Source: an uncultured Verrucomicrobiota bacterium (GTDB taxonomy: Bacteria > Verrucomicrobiota > Kiritimatiellia > CAIQIC01 > Lenti-01). From it: 64,000 nucleotides of DNA. Shown here one piece after another: positions 54,551 to 62,977 of the stretch. The stretch spans positions 124,001-188,000 of the forward strand of contig CALMBO010000026.1 in NCBI GenBank assembly GCA_937860055.1, read 5' to 3'. Position 1 is the first letter of the stretch. Each line of letters starts with the position of its first letter. The position numbers and the translations under genes are program-made. Under the pieces are notes generated by a model, which was not told the DNA's origin, did no database searches, and worked only from the letters and a program-made list of their open reading frames with translations.

Positions 54551-55021
54551 ATGAGAAGGCGCAGAGCAGAAACGCACGAATTCGCACCCGATGCCCGCTA
54601 CGGCAGCGCGCTGGTGACCCAGCTGGTCAACATCATCATGAACCGCGGCAAGAAGTCCACGGCCCAGCGCACCGTCTACGGCGCGCTCGACCAGATCAAG
54701 GAGCAGACCGAGGGCAAGAGTCCGGTCGAAGTCTTCCAGACGGCCTTGGAGAACATCAAGCCCAAGGTCGAGGTCAAGAGCCGCCGCGTCGGTGGCGCGA
54801 CCTACCAGGTGCCGGTGGAAGTGCCCCCCGCCCGCCAGACGAGCCTCGCGCTCCGCTGGGTGGTGGACTACAGCCGCGGCCGCAAGGGCGCCTCGATGCA
54901 GCGCGCCCTCGCGCTTGAGATCCTCGACGCCTTCAAGAACCAGGGCAACGCGGTCAAGAAGCGCGACGACACGCACAAGATGGCGGCGGCCAACAAGGCC
55001 TTCGCGCATTACCGCTGGTAG
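54551..55021 (+). CDS. rpsG: 30S ribosomal protein S7
   Basis: A 156-residue primary 16S rRNA-binding protein of the 30S head. The N-terminal [19 protein letters not shown] and [17 protein letters not shown] are typical; the end is F-A-H-Y-R-W. AAGGAGGG precedes the ATG. The gene is followed within 25 bp by a terminator, so the str operon here ends without fusA or tuf. Confidence 0.98.
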   Translation: MRRRRAETHEFAPDARYGSALVTQLVNIIMNRGKKSTAQRTVYGALDQIKEQTEGKSPVEVFQTALENIKPKVEVKSRRVGGATYQVPVEVPPARQTSLALRWVVDYSRGRKGASMQRALALEILDAFKNQGNAVKKRDDTHKMAAANKAFAHYRW

Positions 55022-55043
55022 GCTCCGGCCGACCGTCGACGGA

Positions 55044-55070
55044 AAGGACGCCCCCCGGGGCGTCCTTTTT
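55044..55070 (+). terminator. Intrinsic terminator after rpsG
   Basis: AAGGACGCCC (55044-55053) pairs with GGGCGTCCTT (55058-55067), loop CCCG, followed by further T to 55070. Confidence 0.92.
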
Positions 55071-55098
55071 CTTGCCCGGCCCGGCGCCGGAAAGCGGG

Positions 55099-55200
55099 TT
55101 TCCGCGCCGCGGAAAACCGTTTTCCACTGCGTGGGAAAAACGGGCGGAGTTTTTCCAAGGCGTGGAAAAATCCCGAAAAAGTTTTCCATTGCGTGGAAAA
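55099..55200. repeat. Tandem hairpin cluster related to the composite element, copy C
   Basis: Four head-to-tail palindromes of the type TTTTCCA-loop-TGGAAAA: TTTCCGCG/CGCGGAAA (55099-55115), an imperfect TTTTCCAC/GTGGGAAAAA (55120-55140), TTTTTCCA/TGGAAAAA (55150-55170) and TTTTCCA-TTGCG-TGGAAAA (55182-55200). The last matches the unit in copies A and B. The GGGAAGGCGCC outer arms are missing. It fills the gap between rpsG and murF. Confidence 0.88.
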
Positions 55201-55223
55201 CCGTCTAGAAACACCCCTTGGAT

Positions 55224-56630
55224 ATGGATCCCGTTTCTCCAGAACTCGCGGCGGCCTGGTGCCGCGGCACATGGCATCCCCGGATGCCGTCGGAACCGCT
55301 GCGCGCGCTGGCCGTGGACAGCCGGCTCGCGGGGGCGGGCCACCTGTTCTTCGCGCTGAAGGGCGGAAAGGCCGACGGCCACGATTTCCTCGCGCCGGTG
55401 TCCGCCGCCGGCGCCTGCGCCGTGGTGCGCGGCGATTTTCCGGCGGAGCAGCTTCCCGGGGGCGGTTTCTTCCTGCGCGTGGACGACGTGCTGGCGGCGC
55501 TGGGGCGGTTCGCGGCGGCCTACCGCGCCACGATGCCCGCGCGGATCGTGGGCGTGACCGGCAGCGTGGGCAAGACCTCGACGAAGGAGCTCGTGGCCGA
55601 CCTGCTGGCCACCGTGGGCCGGACCGCGCGCACCTCCGGCAATTTCAACAACGAGATCGGCCTGCCGCTGAGCGTGGCGGGGCTGGACCGCGGGTGCGCG
55701 TTCGGCGTCATCGAGGCCGGCATCAGCCATCCGGGCGAGATGGCGCCGCTGCGCGAGATCCTGATGCCGGACATCGCGCTGGCCTCGCGCATCGGACCGG
55801 TGCACATCGAGTTCTTCGAATCCGTCCGGGCCATCGCGGAGGAAAAGGGCGTGCTGCTGGAGAAGCTGCCGGCGGACGGATTCGCGGTGCTGGATCTCGA
55901 CGACCCGTTCTTCGAGGTGCTCCGCGCGCATTCCTCCGCGCCGGTCGCGACCTGTTCGCTGAAGCACCGCGCCGCCGACTATTTCGGCGAGAGGCAGGCG
56001 GACGGGCGGCTGCTCGTTGTTGAGAAGGCCAGCGGGGAGCGCGCCGCGCTGCCGGTTCCGCCTCCGGGCGGCTACATGGAGGAGAACGTCCTGCGGGCGG
56101 CGGCCGTGGCGCGGAAATGCGGCGCCTCGTGGGCCGCGATGGAGTCCGCCCTCGGGCAGGCCCGGCCGGTGGGCATGCGCTGGGCGGTCGAGGAAGTCCG
56201 CGGGTGGACGGCGATCAACGATGGATACAATGCGAATCCGGTCAGCTTGCGGGCGGCGCTGGAGGCGTTCGCCCATTGGCCCGCGGCGGGCCGGAAGTTC
56301 CTGGCGATCGGGCCGATGCTGGAGCTGGGCCGCCTGGAGCGCGCGGAGCACGAGACGCTGGGGCGCTTCGTGGCCGAGGGCCGCTGGGCGGGCGTGGCCG
56401 TGGTGCCGTGGAAACCGGCGGACGGCGCGCCGGACGCGGCGGCCCGGGCGATCGCCGGGGGCCTGCGCGCGGGGCGGTGGCCGGTGGAAAACCTGTGCGC
56501 GGCGGAAGGTCCCGCGGAGGCGGCGGCCTGGCTGCGGGAACGGCTGCGCCCCGGCGATGCGCTCCTGCTGAAGGCGTCGCGCGGCGTGCGCATCGAGAAG
56601 GTCTTGGAAGAGCTGAAGAAAGAAAGTTGA
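55224..56630 (+). CDS. murF: UDP-N-acetylmuramoyl-tripeptide--D-alanyl-D-alanine ligase
   Basis: A 468-residue cytoplasmic ligase that adds D-Ala-D-Ala to the peptidoglycan precursor. The ATP loop G-V-T-G-S-V-G-K-T-S-T-K is near residues 110-121, with N-F-N-N-E-I-G-L-P and I-E-A-G-I-S-H-P-G-E-M following. N-D-G-Y-N-A-N-P is the C-terminal domain marker. The ATG at 55224 is used; a TTG two codons before is also possible and no Shine-Dalgarno is clear. mraY follows after 3 bp. murE, the usual upstream neighbour, is absent. Confidence 0.94.
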   Translation: MDPVSPELAAAWCRGTWHPRMPSEPLRALAVDSRLAGAGHLFFALKGGKADGHDFLAPVSAAGACAVVRGDFPAEQLPGGGFFLRVDDVLAALGRFAAAYRATMPARIVGVTGSVGKTSTKELVADLLATVGRTARTSGNFNNEIGLPLSVAGLDRGCAFGVIEAGISHPGEMAPLREILMPDIALASRIGPVHIEFFESVRAIAEEKGVLLEKLPADGFAVLDLDDPFFEVLRAHSSAPVATCSLKHRAADYFGERQADGRLLVVEKASGERAALPVPPPGGYMEENVLRAAAVARKCGASWAAMESALGQARPVGMRWAVEEVRGWTAINDGYNANPVSLRAALEAFAHWPAAGRKFLAIGPMLELGRLERAEHETLGRFVAEGRWAGVAVVPWKPADGAPDAAARAIAGGLRAGRWPVENLCAAEGPAEAAAWLRERLRPGDALLLKASRGVRIEKVLEELKKES

Positions 56631-56633
56631 GCC

Positions 56634-57797
56634 ATGTTGTACTACCTGTCCCTCCTGTCCGACCAGTTCACGCCGCTGAACGTGTTCCGCTACGTGACGG
56701 TCCGCGCGTTCCTGGGCGCGGGCACGGCGTTCTTCCTGTCGCTGCTGCTGGGCCGCTGGATGATCGGCCGCCTGCGGGCCTACCGGATCGGCCAGATCGT
56801 CCGCCAGGATTCGGAGATGGACGCCATTTGCCATGGCGGCAAGGCGGGGACGCCGACGATGGGCGGGGTGCTGATCCTGTTCACGACGACCGTGTCCACG
56901 CTGCTGTGCTGCCATCTGGCGAACCCTCAGGTGTGGCTCGTCCTGGCCACCATGCTGTTCATGGGGGGGGTGGGGTTCCTGGACGACTGGCTGAAGCTGC
57001 AGAAGAAGCATTCCGACGGCCTGAAGGAATGGCAGAAGCTGGCGCTGCAAGGGCTGTGGGTCGCGGTCGCGTTCGCCGCGATCGAGATGGTGCCGGGCAC
57101 GCGCGCCCATGCTCGGGAGCTGATGGTCCCCTTCTGCAAGGCGCCGGTCCTCATGGACATGACGGTGCCCGGCGCGCTGGTGTTCATGTTTCTCGTGCTG
57201 GTGGGGACGACGAACGCGGTGAACCTGACGGACGGCCTCGATGGGCTGGCGGCGGGCTGCATGAATTCGGTTTCGGCGGCCTACCTGGCGCTGGCCTACG
57301 TGGCCGGCAACGTGGTCATGGCCAACTACCTGCAGGTGCCGTCCATCACCGGCGCGCACGAGCTGGCCGTGTTCTGCGGCTGCCTGCTGGGCGCGGGGCT
57401 GGGCTTCCTCTGGTGGAACGCCTATCCGGCCAAGGTGTTCATGGGCGACACCGGCAGCCTGGCGCTGGGCGGCACCATCGCGATGGTCGCCATCCTCATC
57501 AAGCAGGAGCTGACGCTCCTGATCGTGGGGCTGGTGTTCGTCGGCGAGGCGGCGAGCGTCCTGATCCAGCGCGCCAGCTGCCGGCTCTATCGCCGGTTCA
57601 CGGGCAACGGATTGCCGCCGGAGCGGCGGCCGTTCCGCATGACGCCCATCCACCACCATTTCGAGATCATCTCCAAGGAACGCGCGAGGGCGGAGGGGCG
57701 TTCGCCGGATTCCGCGGAGAATTCCGTGGTGATCCGGTTCTGGATCGTGTCGATCGTGTGCGCCCTGCTGGGGCTGGCGACCCTGAAGCTGCGCTGA
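56634..57797 (+). CDS. mraY: Phospho-N-acetylmuramoyl-pentapeptide-transferase
   Basis: A 387-residue inner-membrane enzyme that moves phospho-MurNAc-pentapeptide to undecaprenyl phosphate, giving lipid I. About ten membrane segments are visible. Signature blocks include G-T-P-T-M-G-G, D-D-W-L-K, N-L-T-D-G-L-D-G-L-A, G-D-T-G-S-L-A-L-G-G and M-T-P-I-H-H-H-F-E. It lies between murF and murD in the standard division-cluster order. Confidence 0.97.
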   Translation: MLYYLSLLSDQFTPLNVFRYVTVRAFLGAGTAFFLSLLLGRWMIGRLRAYRIGQIVRQDSEMDAICHGGKAGTPTMGGVLILFTTTVSTLLCCHLANPQVWLVLATMLFMGGVGFLDDWLKLQKKHSDGLKEWQKLALQGLWVAVAFAAIEMVPGTRAHARELMVPFCKAPVLMDMTVPGALVFMFLVLVGTTNAVNLTDGLDGLAAGCMNSVSAAYLALAYVAGNVVMANYLQVPSITGAHELAVFCGCLLGAGLGFLWWNAYPAKVFMGDTGSLALGGTIAMVAILIKQELTLLIVGLVFVGEAASVLIQRASCRLYRRFTGNGLPPERRPFRMTPIHHHFEIISKERARAEGRSPDSAENSVVIRFWIVSIVCALLGLATLKLR

Positions 57798-57804
57798 GGC
57801 TTCG

Positions 57805-59130
57805 ATGGCTCCCTGGCGCAAGGCGATGGTGTGCGGGCTGGGCTCGAGCGGCGCGGCCGCCGCGCGCCTGCTGCGCGCGGAGGGCGTCGAGGTTCTCGCC
57901 GCCGACGAGCGCGACACGCCCGAGGGCCGGAAGGTCGCGGAGGCGCTGTCGGCGTCCGGATGCGACGCCGTCCTGGGCGCGAAGGCGCCTCCCGGGGGGC
58001 GGTTCGACGTGGCCATCGCCAGTCCGGGCCTGCCGGCGGACGGGCCATTCCTTTCCGGGATCCGCCGCCGCGGGATTCCGGTGCTCAGCGAGATGGAGCT
58101 GGGCTGGAGCCGGTTCCGGGGCCGCGCCATCGCGGTGACGGGCAGCAACGGCAAGAGCAGCGTGGTGAAGGCGCTGTCGGAATGCCTCGCGGCCGCCGGG
58201 CTCCGGGCGGTTCCCTGCGGCAACTACGGCCTGCCAGTCTGCCAGGCGGTCCTTGATGCACCCGGCGCCGATTGGCTGGTGATCGAGGCGAGCTCCTTCC
58301 AGCTCGAGACGTGCGCGGAGTTCCGCCCGGACATCGGCGTGCTGATGAACGTGCTGCCGAACCATCTGGACAGGCACGGCACCCTCGAAGCCTATGCCCG
58401 CCTGAAGGCGCGGATGTTCGCCCGCCAGCGCGGAGGGGACGTCGCGCTGACGCCGCCGGAATGGCGGGAGCGCTTCCGGGAATGGTCGTCGGGGCGCGGA
58501 CGCTGGGAGACCTTCGGGGCGCAGGAGGGCCTGGATTATGTTTATTCTTCGCACCGCCTCTCGGGGCGGGGCGGGGAGGGGGCCGGCATCGAAGGCTCCT
58601 ATTTCGACAACGAGGTGCTGGGACCCAACGCGGCCGCGCTGTTCGGCGCGGCCCTGGCCGCCGGCGTGCCGGCCGGAACCATCGGCGCGGCCCTGCGGGA
58701 CTTCCGGCCGCTGCCGCACCGGGCGGAACCCGTGGGCGAAATCGGCGGCGTGCGCTACGTGAACGATTCCAAGGCGACGAACCTGTCCGCGATGATCGCC
58801 TCGATCCGGATGCAGGACCGGCCCGTCTGGCTGATTGCGGGCGGCCGGCCGAAGGAAACGGATTTTTCGGCGGCGGTTCCGGTGCTGCGGGAACGGGTGC
58901 GGGGCGCCTTCCTGATCGGCGAAGCCTCCGCGGCGATGGAGGCGGCCTGGGGCGCCGTCCTCCCGTGCGAGATCTGCGGAACGCTGGACCGCGCCGTCGC
59001 GGCCGCGCGGCGCGCCGCGCGGCCGGGCGACGCCGTCCTGATGGCCCCCGCCTGCACCAGCTACGACCAGTTCCGCGCCTATGGCGAACGGGGCGAGGCC
59101 TTCCGGAAATTCGCGTTGGAAAAGGGTTGA
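57805..59130 (+). CDS. murD: UDP-N-acetylmuramoyl-L-alanine--D-glutamate ligase
   Basis: A 441-residue Mur ligase that adds D-glutamate to UDP-MurNAc-L-Ala. G-L-G-S-S-G is at the N-terminus, the ATP loop is G-S-N-G-K-S-S (Ser where many have Thr), and E-A-S-S-F-Q-L-E and N-H-L-D-R-H-G-T are in order. V-N-D-S-K-A-T-N is the C-terminal domain marker with its Lys. The start is 7 bp after mraY. The stop is overlapped by the -35 of the next gene's promoter. Confidence 0.95.
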   Translation: MAPWRKAMVCGLGSSGAAAARLLRAEGVEVLAADERDTPEGRKVAEALSASGCDAVLGAKAPPGGRFDVAIASPGLPADGPFLSGIRRRGIPVLSEMELGWSRFRGRAIAVTGSNGKSSVVKALSECLAAAGLRAVPCGNYGLPVCQAVLDAPGADWLVIEASSFQLETCAEFRPDIGVLMNVLPNHLDRHGTLEAYARLKARMFARQRGGDVALTPPEWRERFREWSSGRGRWETFGAQEGLDYVYSSHRLSGRGGEGAGIEGSYFDNEVLGPNAAALFGAALAAGVPAGTIGAALRDFRPLPHRAEPVGEIGGVRYVNDSKATNLSAMIASIRMQDRPVWLIAGGRPKETDFSAAVPVLRERVRGAFLIGEASAAMEAAWGAVLPCEICGTLDRAVAAARRAARPGDAVLMAPACTSYDQFRAYGERGEAFRKFALEKG

Positions 59131-59156
59131 AATCCGGCGGCCGGAGGGAGCATAAT
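59127..59156 (+). promoter_or_regulatory. Promoter for the LysM lipoprotein gene
   Basis: TTGAAA (59127-59132, overlapping the murD stop), 18-bp spacer, CATAAT (59151-59156). A long leader and AAGGAGTCG precede the ATG at 59207. Confidence 0.55.
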
Positions 59157-59206
59157 CCGCGCCGCAACGTTAAAAACCTATTTAGAAAGAAGCCAAGGAG
59201 TCGAAA

Positions 59207-60199
59207 ATGAGGGTATCTGTTGTTGCCGGTTTGATTGTCGGCGTACATGTGGCGGTGATTGGTTCGGTGGTGATGACGCAGGGTTGCGCGAGCACGCAGT
59301 CCGGCGCGGGATCGACCGCTCCCGCGGCGGTGGAGCCCGCTCCCGTCCCCGTCCTGCCGCCTTCCTCGGTGGTGGTGGCCCAGCCGGTTCCGGCTCCGCA
59401 GCCGATGGCGTTCCCGGTGATCCAGCCTCCCGTGGCTCCGGCTCCGGTGGAGAAGGATGTGGCCGCGAAGAACGTCTACGTGGTGAAGAGCGGCGACATG
59501 CTTTCGAAGATCGCGGCCGCCCATGGCGTGCGCACCGCCGAGCTCAAGGAGCTGAACCAGATCGGCGATCCGAACAAGATCCGCGCGGGACAGAAGCTGA
59601 TCCTGCCGGATTACGCCAAGCCCTCCCAGTCGCAGCCGGGCGAGAAGTCCGCTGCCGCGCCCAAGGCCTCGGCGAAGGCGGCGGCCTCCGGCAACACCTA
59701 TGAGGTGAAGAGCGGCGACGCCCTTTCGAAGATCGCGGCGGCCCATGGCGTCAAGACCAAGGACCTGATGGCGGCGAACAACATCGTCGATGCGAACAAG
59801 ATCCGCGTCGGCCAGAAGCTGGTGATTCCCGGCGCGAAGGCGGCGGAGAAGAAGGATGCCGCGGCGGCCAAGCCGGAGGAGAAGCCGGCGGAGGCCGCAA
59901 AGGTGGAAGAGAAGCCCGTCGAGCCGCCGGCGGCGGCCGAGCCCGCCGTGGCGCCCCTCCCGGCGCCGGTGCCGGAAGCCGCCCCCGCGGCCGCTCCCGC
60001 TCCCGAGGCGGCGGCTCCCGCCGCCCCCGAGAGCCAGGATGCCATGCTGGACTACACGGTCCAGGACGGCGACACGGCGGAAGGGATCGCCCGCCTGTTC
60101 GTGGTGAGCAAGGACGACATCCTGCGCGTGAACAGCATTCCCGCCGGCTCGGACGTCAAGCCCGGCCAGAAGATCAAGATTCCCCCGTCCAGCCTGTAA
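59207..60199 (+). CDS. Three-LysM lipoprotein
   Basis: A 330-residue exported protein that probably binds peptidoglycan. The signal ends in T-Q-G-C, a lipobox. LysM domains lie at about residues 85-140 (V-Y-V-V-K-S-G-D-M-L-S-K-I-A), 163-210 (T-Y-E-V-K-S-G-D-A-L-S-K-I-A) and 282-330 (Y-T-V-Q-D-G-D-T-A-E-G-I-A), joined by Pro/Ala/Lys-rich linkers. The first two are close copies; the third is divergent. No enzymatic domain is attached. It has its own promoter and terminator inside the mur/ftsW cluster. AAGGAGTCG precedes the ATG. Confidence 0.88.
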   Translation: MRVSVVAGLIVGVHVAVIGSVVMTQGCASTQSGAGSTAPAAVEPAPVPVLPPSSVVVAQPVPAPQPMAFPVIQPPVAPAPVEKDVAAKNVYVVKSGDMLSKIAAAHGVRTAELKELNQIGDPNKIRAGQKLILPDYAKPSQSQPGEKSAAAPKASAKAAASGNTYEVKSGDALSKIAAAHGVKTKDLMAANNIVDANKIRVGQKLVIPGAKAAEKKDAAAAKPEEKPAEAAKVEEKPVEPPAAAEPAVAPLPAPVPEAAPAAAPAPEAAAPAAPESQDAMLDYTVQDGDTAEGIARLFVVSKDDILRVNSIPAGSDVKPGQKIKIPPSSL

Positions 60200-60228
60200 T
60201 GGACGAGCCCTTCGGGGCATGGTTTGAA

Positions 60229-60258
60229 CGCCCGGCCGCCCAAAGGCCGGGCGTTTTT
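60229..60258 (+). terminator. Intrinsic terminator between lysM gene and ftsW
   Basis: CGCCCGGCC (60229-60237) pairs with GGCCGGGCG (60245-60253), loop GCCCAAA, then five T (60254-60258). It lies only 18 bp before the ftsW start. Confidence 0.92.
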
Positions 60259-60276
60259 CGCAGAAGGAGCTGAGCA

Positions 60277-61383
60277 GTGCGGGCGAGTACGATCCTGATC
60301 CTGGTGGTGGCCATCCTGGTCCTGTTCGGGCTGGTCATGCTGTTCAGCACCAGCGGTCCGCAGGGCGAGAAGCTGTTCGGGAACCCCTATTACTTCACCC
60401 AGCGCCAGGCGGCGTGGCTGCTGCTGGGCCTGGTCGCCGCGTTCGCCGGCGCGAAGCTGGACTACCACCGCTGGATGCGGATGGCCTGGCCGCTGCTGGG
60501 GGCGACGCTGGTGCTGCTGGTGCTGGTCTACGTGCCGGGCATCGGCCTGAACATCAAGGGGAGCCATCGCTGGATCGGCATCCCCGGCTTCCTGAGCTTC
60601 CAGCCGTCGGAGCTGGCGAAGTTCGTCGCGATCAATGCGCTGGCGTTCTGGTTCGGGACGAAGCGGCGCCAGCGCGACGGGTTCACGGGCGGCATCGTGA
60701 TCCCGGGGGCGATCCTGGGCTCGATGCTCGGCCTGATCGTGTTCGAGACGGACTTCGGCGCGACGGTCCTGATCGGCGCGACGGGCGGGCTGATGATGTT
60801 CGTGGCGGGGGCGCCGTTCCTGTACCTGCTGCCGGCCGGCGTGCTGGCGGGCGCGGGGCTGGCGTGGATGATCGCGCAGAATCCGGAACGCGTGGGCCGG
60901 GTGATGGCGTTCCTCCATCCGGAGGAATACGCCCAGGGCGAAGCCTTCCAGCTGATGAACGCCCTCTATGCCTTCGTGGTCGGGGGCGTGGGCGGCGCGG
61001 GGCTGGGACAGAGCCTCCAGAAGCGGTTCTATCTGCCCGAGGCGCACACGGATTTCATCTTCGCGATCATCGGCGAGGAGCTGGGGATCGCGGCGTCCCT
61101 CGGGGTGGTGGCGCTGTTCATCGTCTTCTTCCTGTGCGGCCTGCGGATCAGCGGGCGGGCGCCGGACGCCGGGGGGCGCCTGATGGCGTTCGGCATCACG
61201 ATCCTGGTCACGCTGCAGGCCGCCATCAACATCGGCGTGGTGACGGGGCGCCTGCCCACCAAGGGCCTGCCGCTGCCGTTCATCAGCTTCGGCGGGACGA
61301 GCCTGATGGTGACGCTGTTCATGACGGGGGTGCTGCTGAACATCGCCCGGCAGGGCGCCGGCGCGCCGAAGCTCCGGTCCTAG
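60277..61383 (+). CDS. ftsW: Lipid II glycosyltransferase/division protein FtsW (SEDS family)
   Basis: A 368-residue polytopic protein of the FtsW/RodA/SpoVE family, a peptidoglycan glycosyltransferase at the septum. Family blocks include K-G-S-H-R-W-I, F-Q-P-S-E-L-A-K, F-E-T-D-F-G-A-T, A-H-T-D-F-I-F-A-I-I-G-E-E-L-G and L-P-F-I-S-F-G-G-T-S-L-M at the end. FtsW rather than RodA is favoured by its place after murD. GAAGGAG precedes the GTG start at 60277. An intrinsic terminator stands directly upstream and no promoter is obvious, so expression may rely on read-through. murG, murC and ftsQ/A/Z do not follow. Confidence 0.92.
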   Translation: MRASTILILVVAILVLFGLVMLFSTSGPQGEKLFGNPYYFTQRQAAWLLLGLVAAFAGAKLDYHRWMRMAWPLLGATLVLLVLVYVPGIGLNIKGSHRWIGIPGFLSFQPSELAKFVAINALAFWFGTKRRQRDGFTGGIVIPGAILGSMLGLIVFETDFGATVLIGATGGLMMFVAGAPFLYLLPAGVLAGAGLAWMIAQNPERVGRVMAFLHPEEYAQGEAFQLMNALYAFVVGGVGGAGLGQSLQKRFYLPEAHTDFIFAIIGEELGIAASLGVVALFIVFFLCGLRISGRAPDAGGRLMAFGITILVTLQAAINIGVVTGRLPTKGLPLPFISFGGTSLMVTLFMTGVLLNIARQGAGAPKLRS

Positions 61384-61422
61384 CGCCCGAGGAGGGGAGG
61401 CGCCGCAGGGGGCAGAGGGCCC

Positions 61423-61451
61423 TTGCATCGGCGGCGGCCCGCGGGTATATT
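61423..61451 (+). promoter_or_regulatory. Promoter for ahcY
   Basis: TTGCAT (61423-61428), 17-bp spacer, TATATT (61446-61451), with AAGGAG and ATG at 61483 downstream. I looked for an S-adenosylhomocysteine riboswitch in this gap and saw none; the ~30-nt leader is too short. Confidence 0.7.
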
Positions 61452-61482
61452 CACGGCCTGTTTTCAAACCCAAGGAGTCGAT

Positions 61483-62895
<1,413 letters not shown>

Positions 62896-62904
62896 TGATG
62901 GTCC

Positions 62905-62967
62905 GGCCGGGACGGAGCCCGGCCCTCCAGATGACCGGAGATTGGAGGGGCGACCTCCGTGTCGCCC
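62905..62967. repeat. Double hairpin with complementary loops before rlmN
   Basis: Hairpin 1: GGCCGGG (62905-62911), loop ACGGAG, CCCGGCC (62918-62924). Hairpin 2: GGGCGAC (62948-62954), loop CTCCGT, GTCGCCC (62961-62967). The two 6-nt loops are reverse complements, and CCCTCC/GGAGGG between them also pair. It looks like another dispersed intergenic palindrome and could also terminate ahcY transcription, though there is no T-tract. Confidence 0.7.
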
Positions 62968-62977
62968 GTTGGTTCGC

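Noticed and set aside
61384..61482. An S-adenosylhomocysteine riboswitch before ahcY
   Set aside because: The gap is about 100 bp, the promoter lies inside it and leaves only a ~30-nt leader, and no matching conserved stem-loop was seen.
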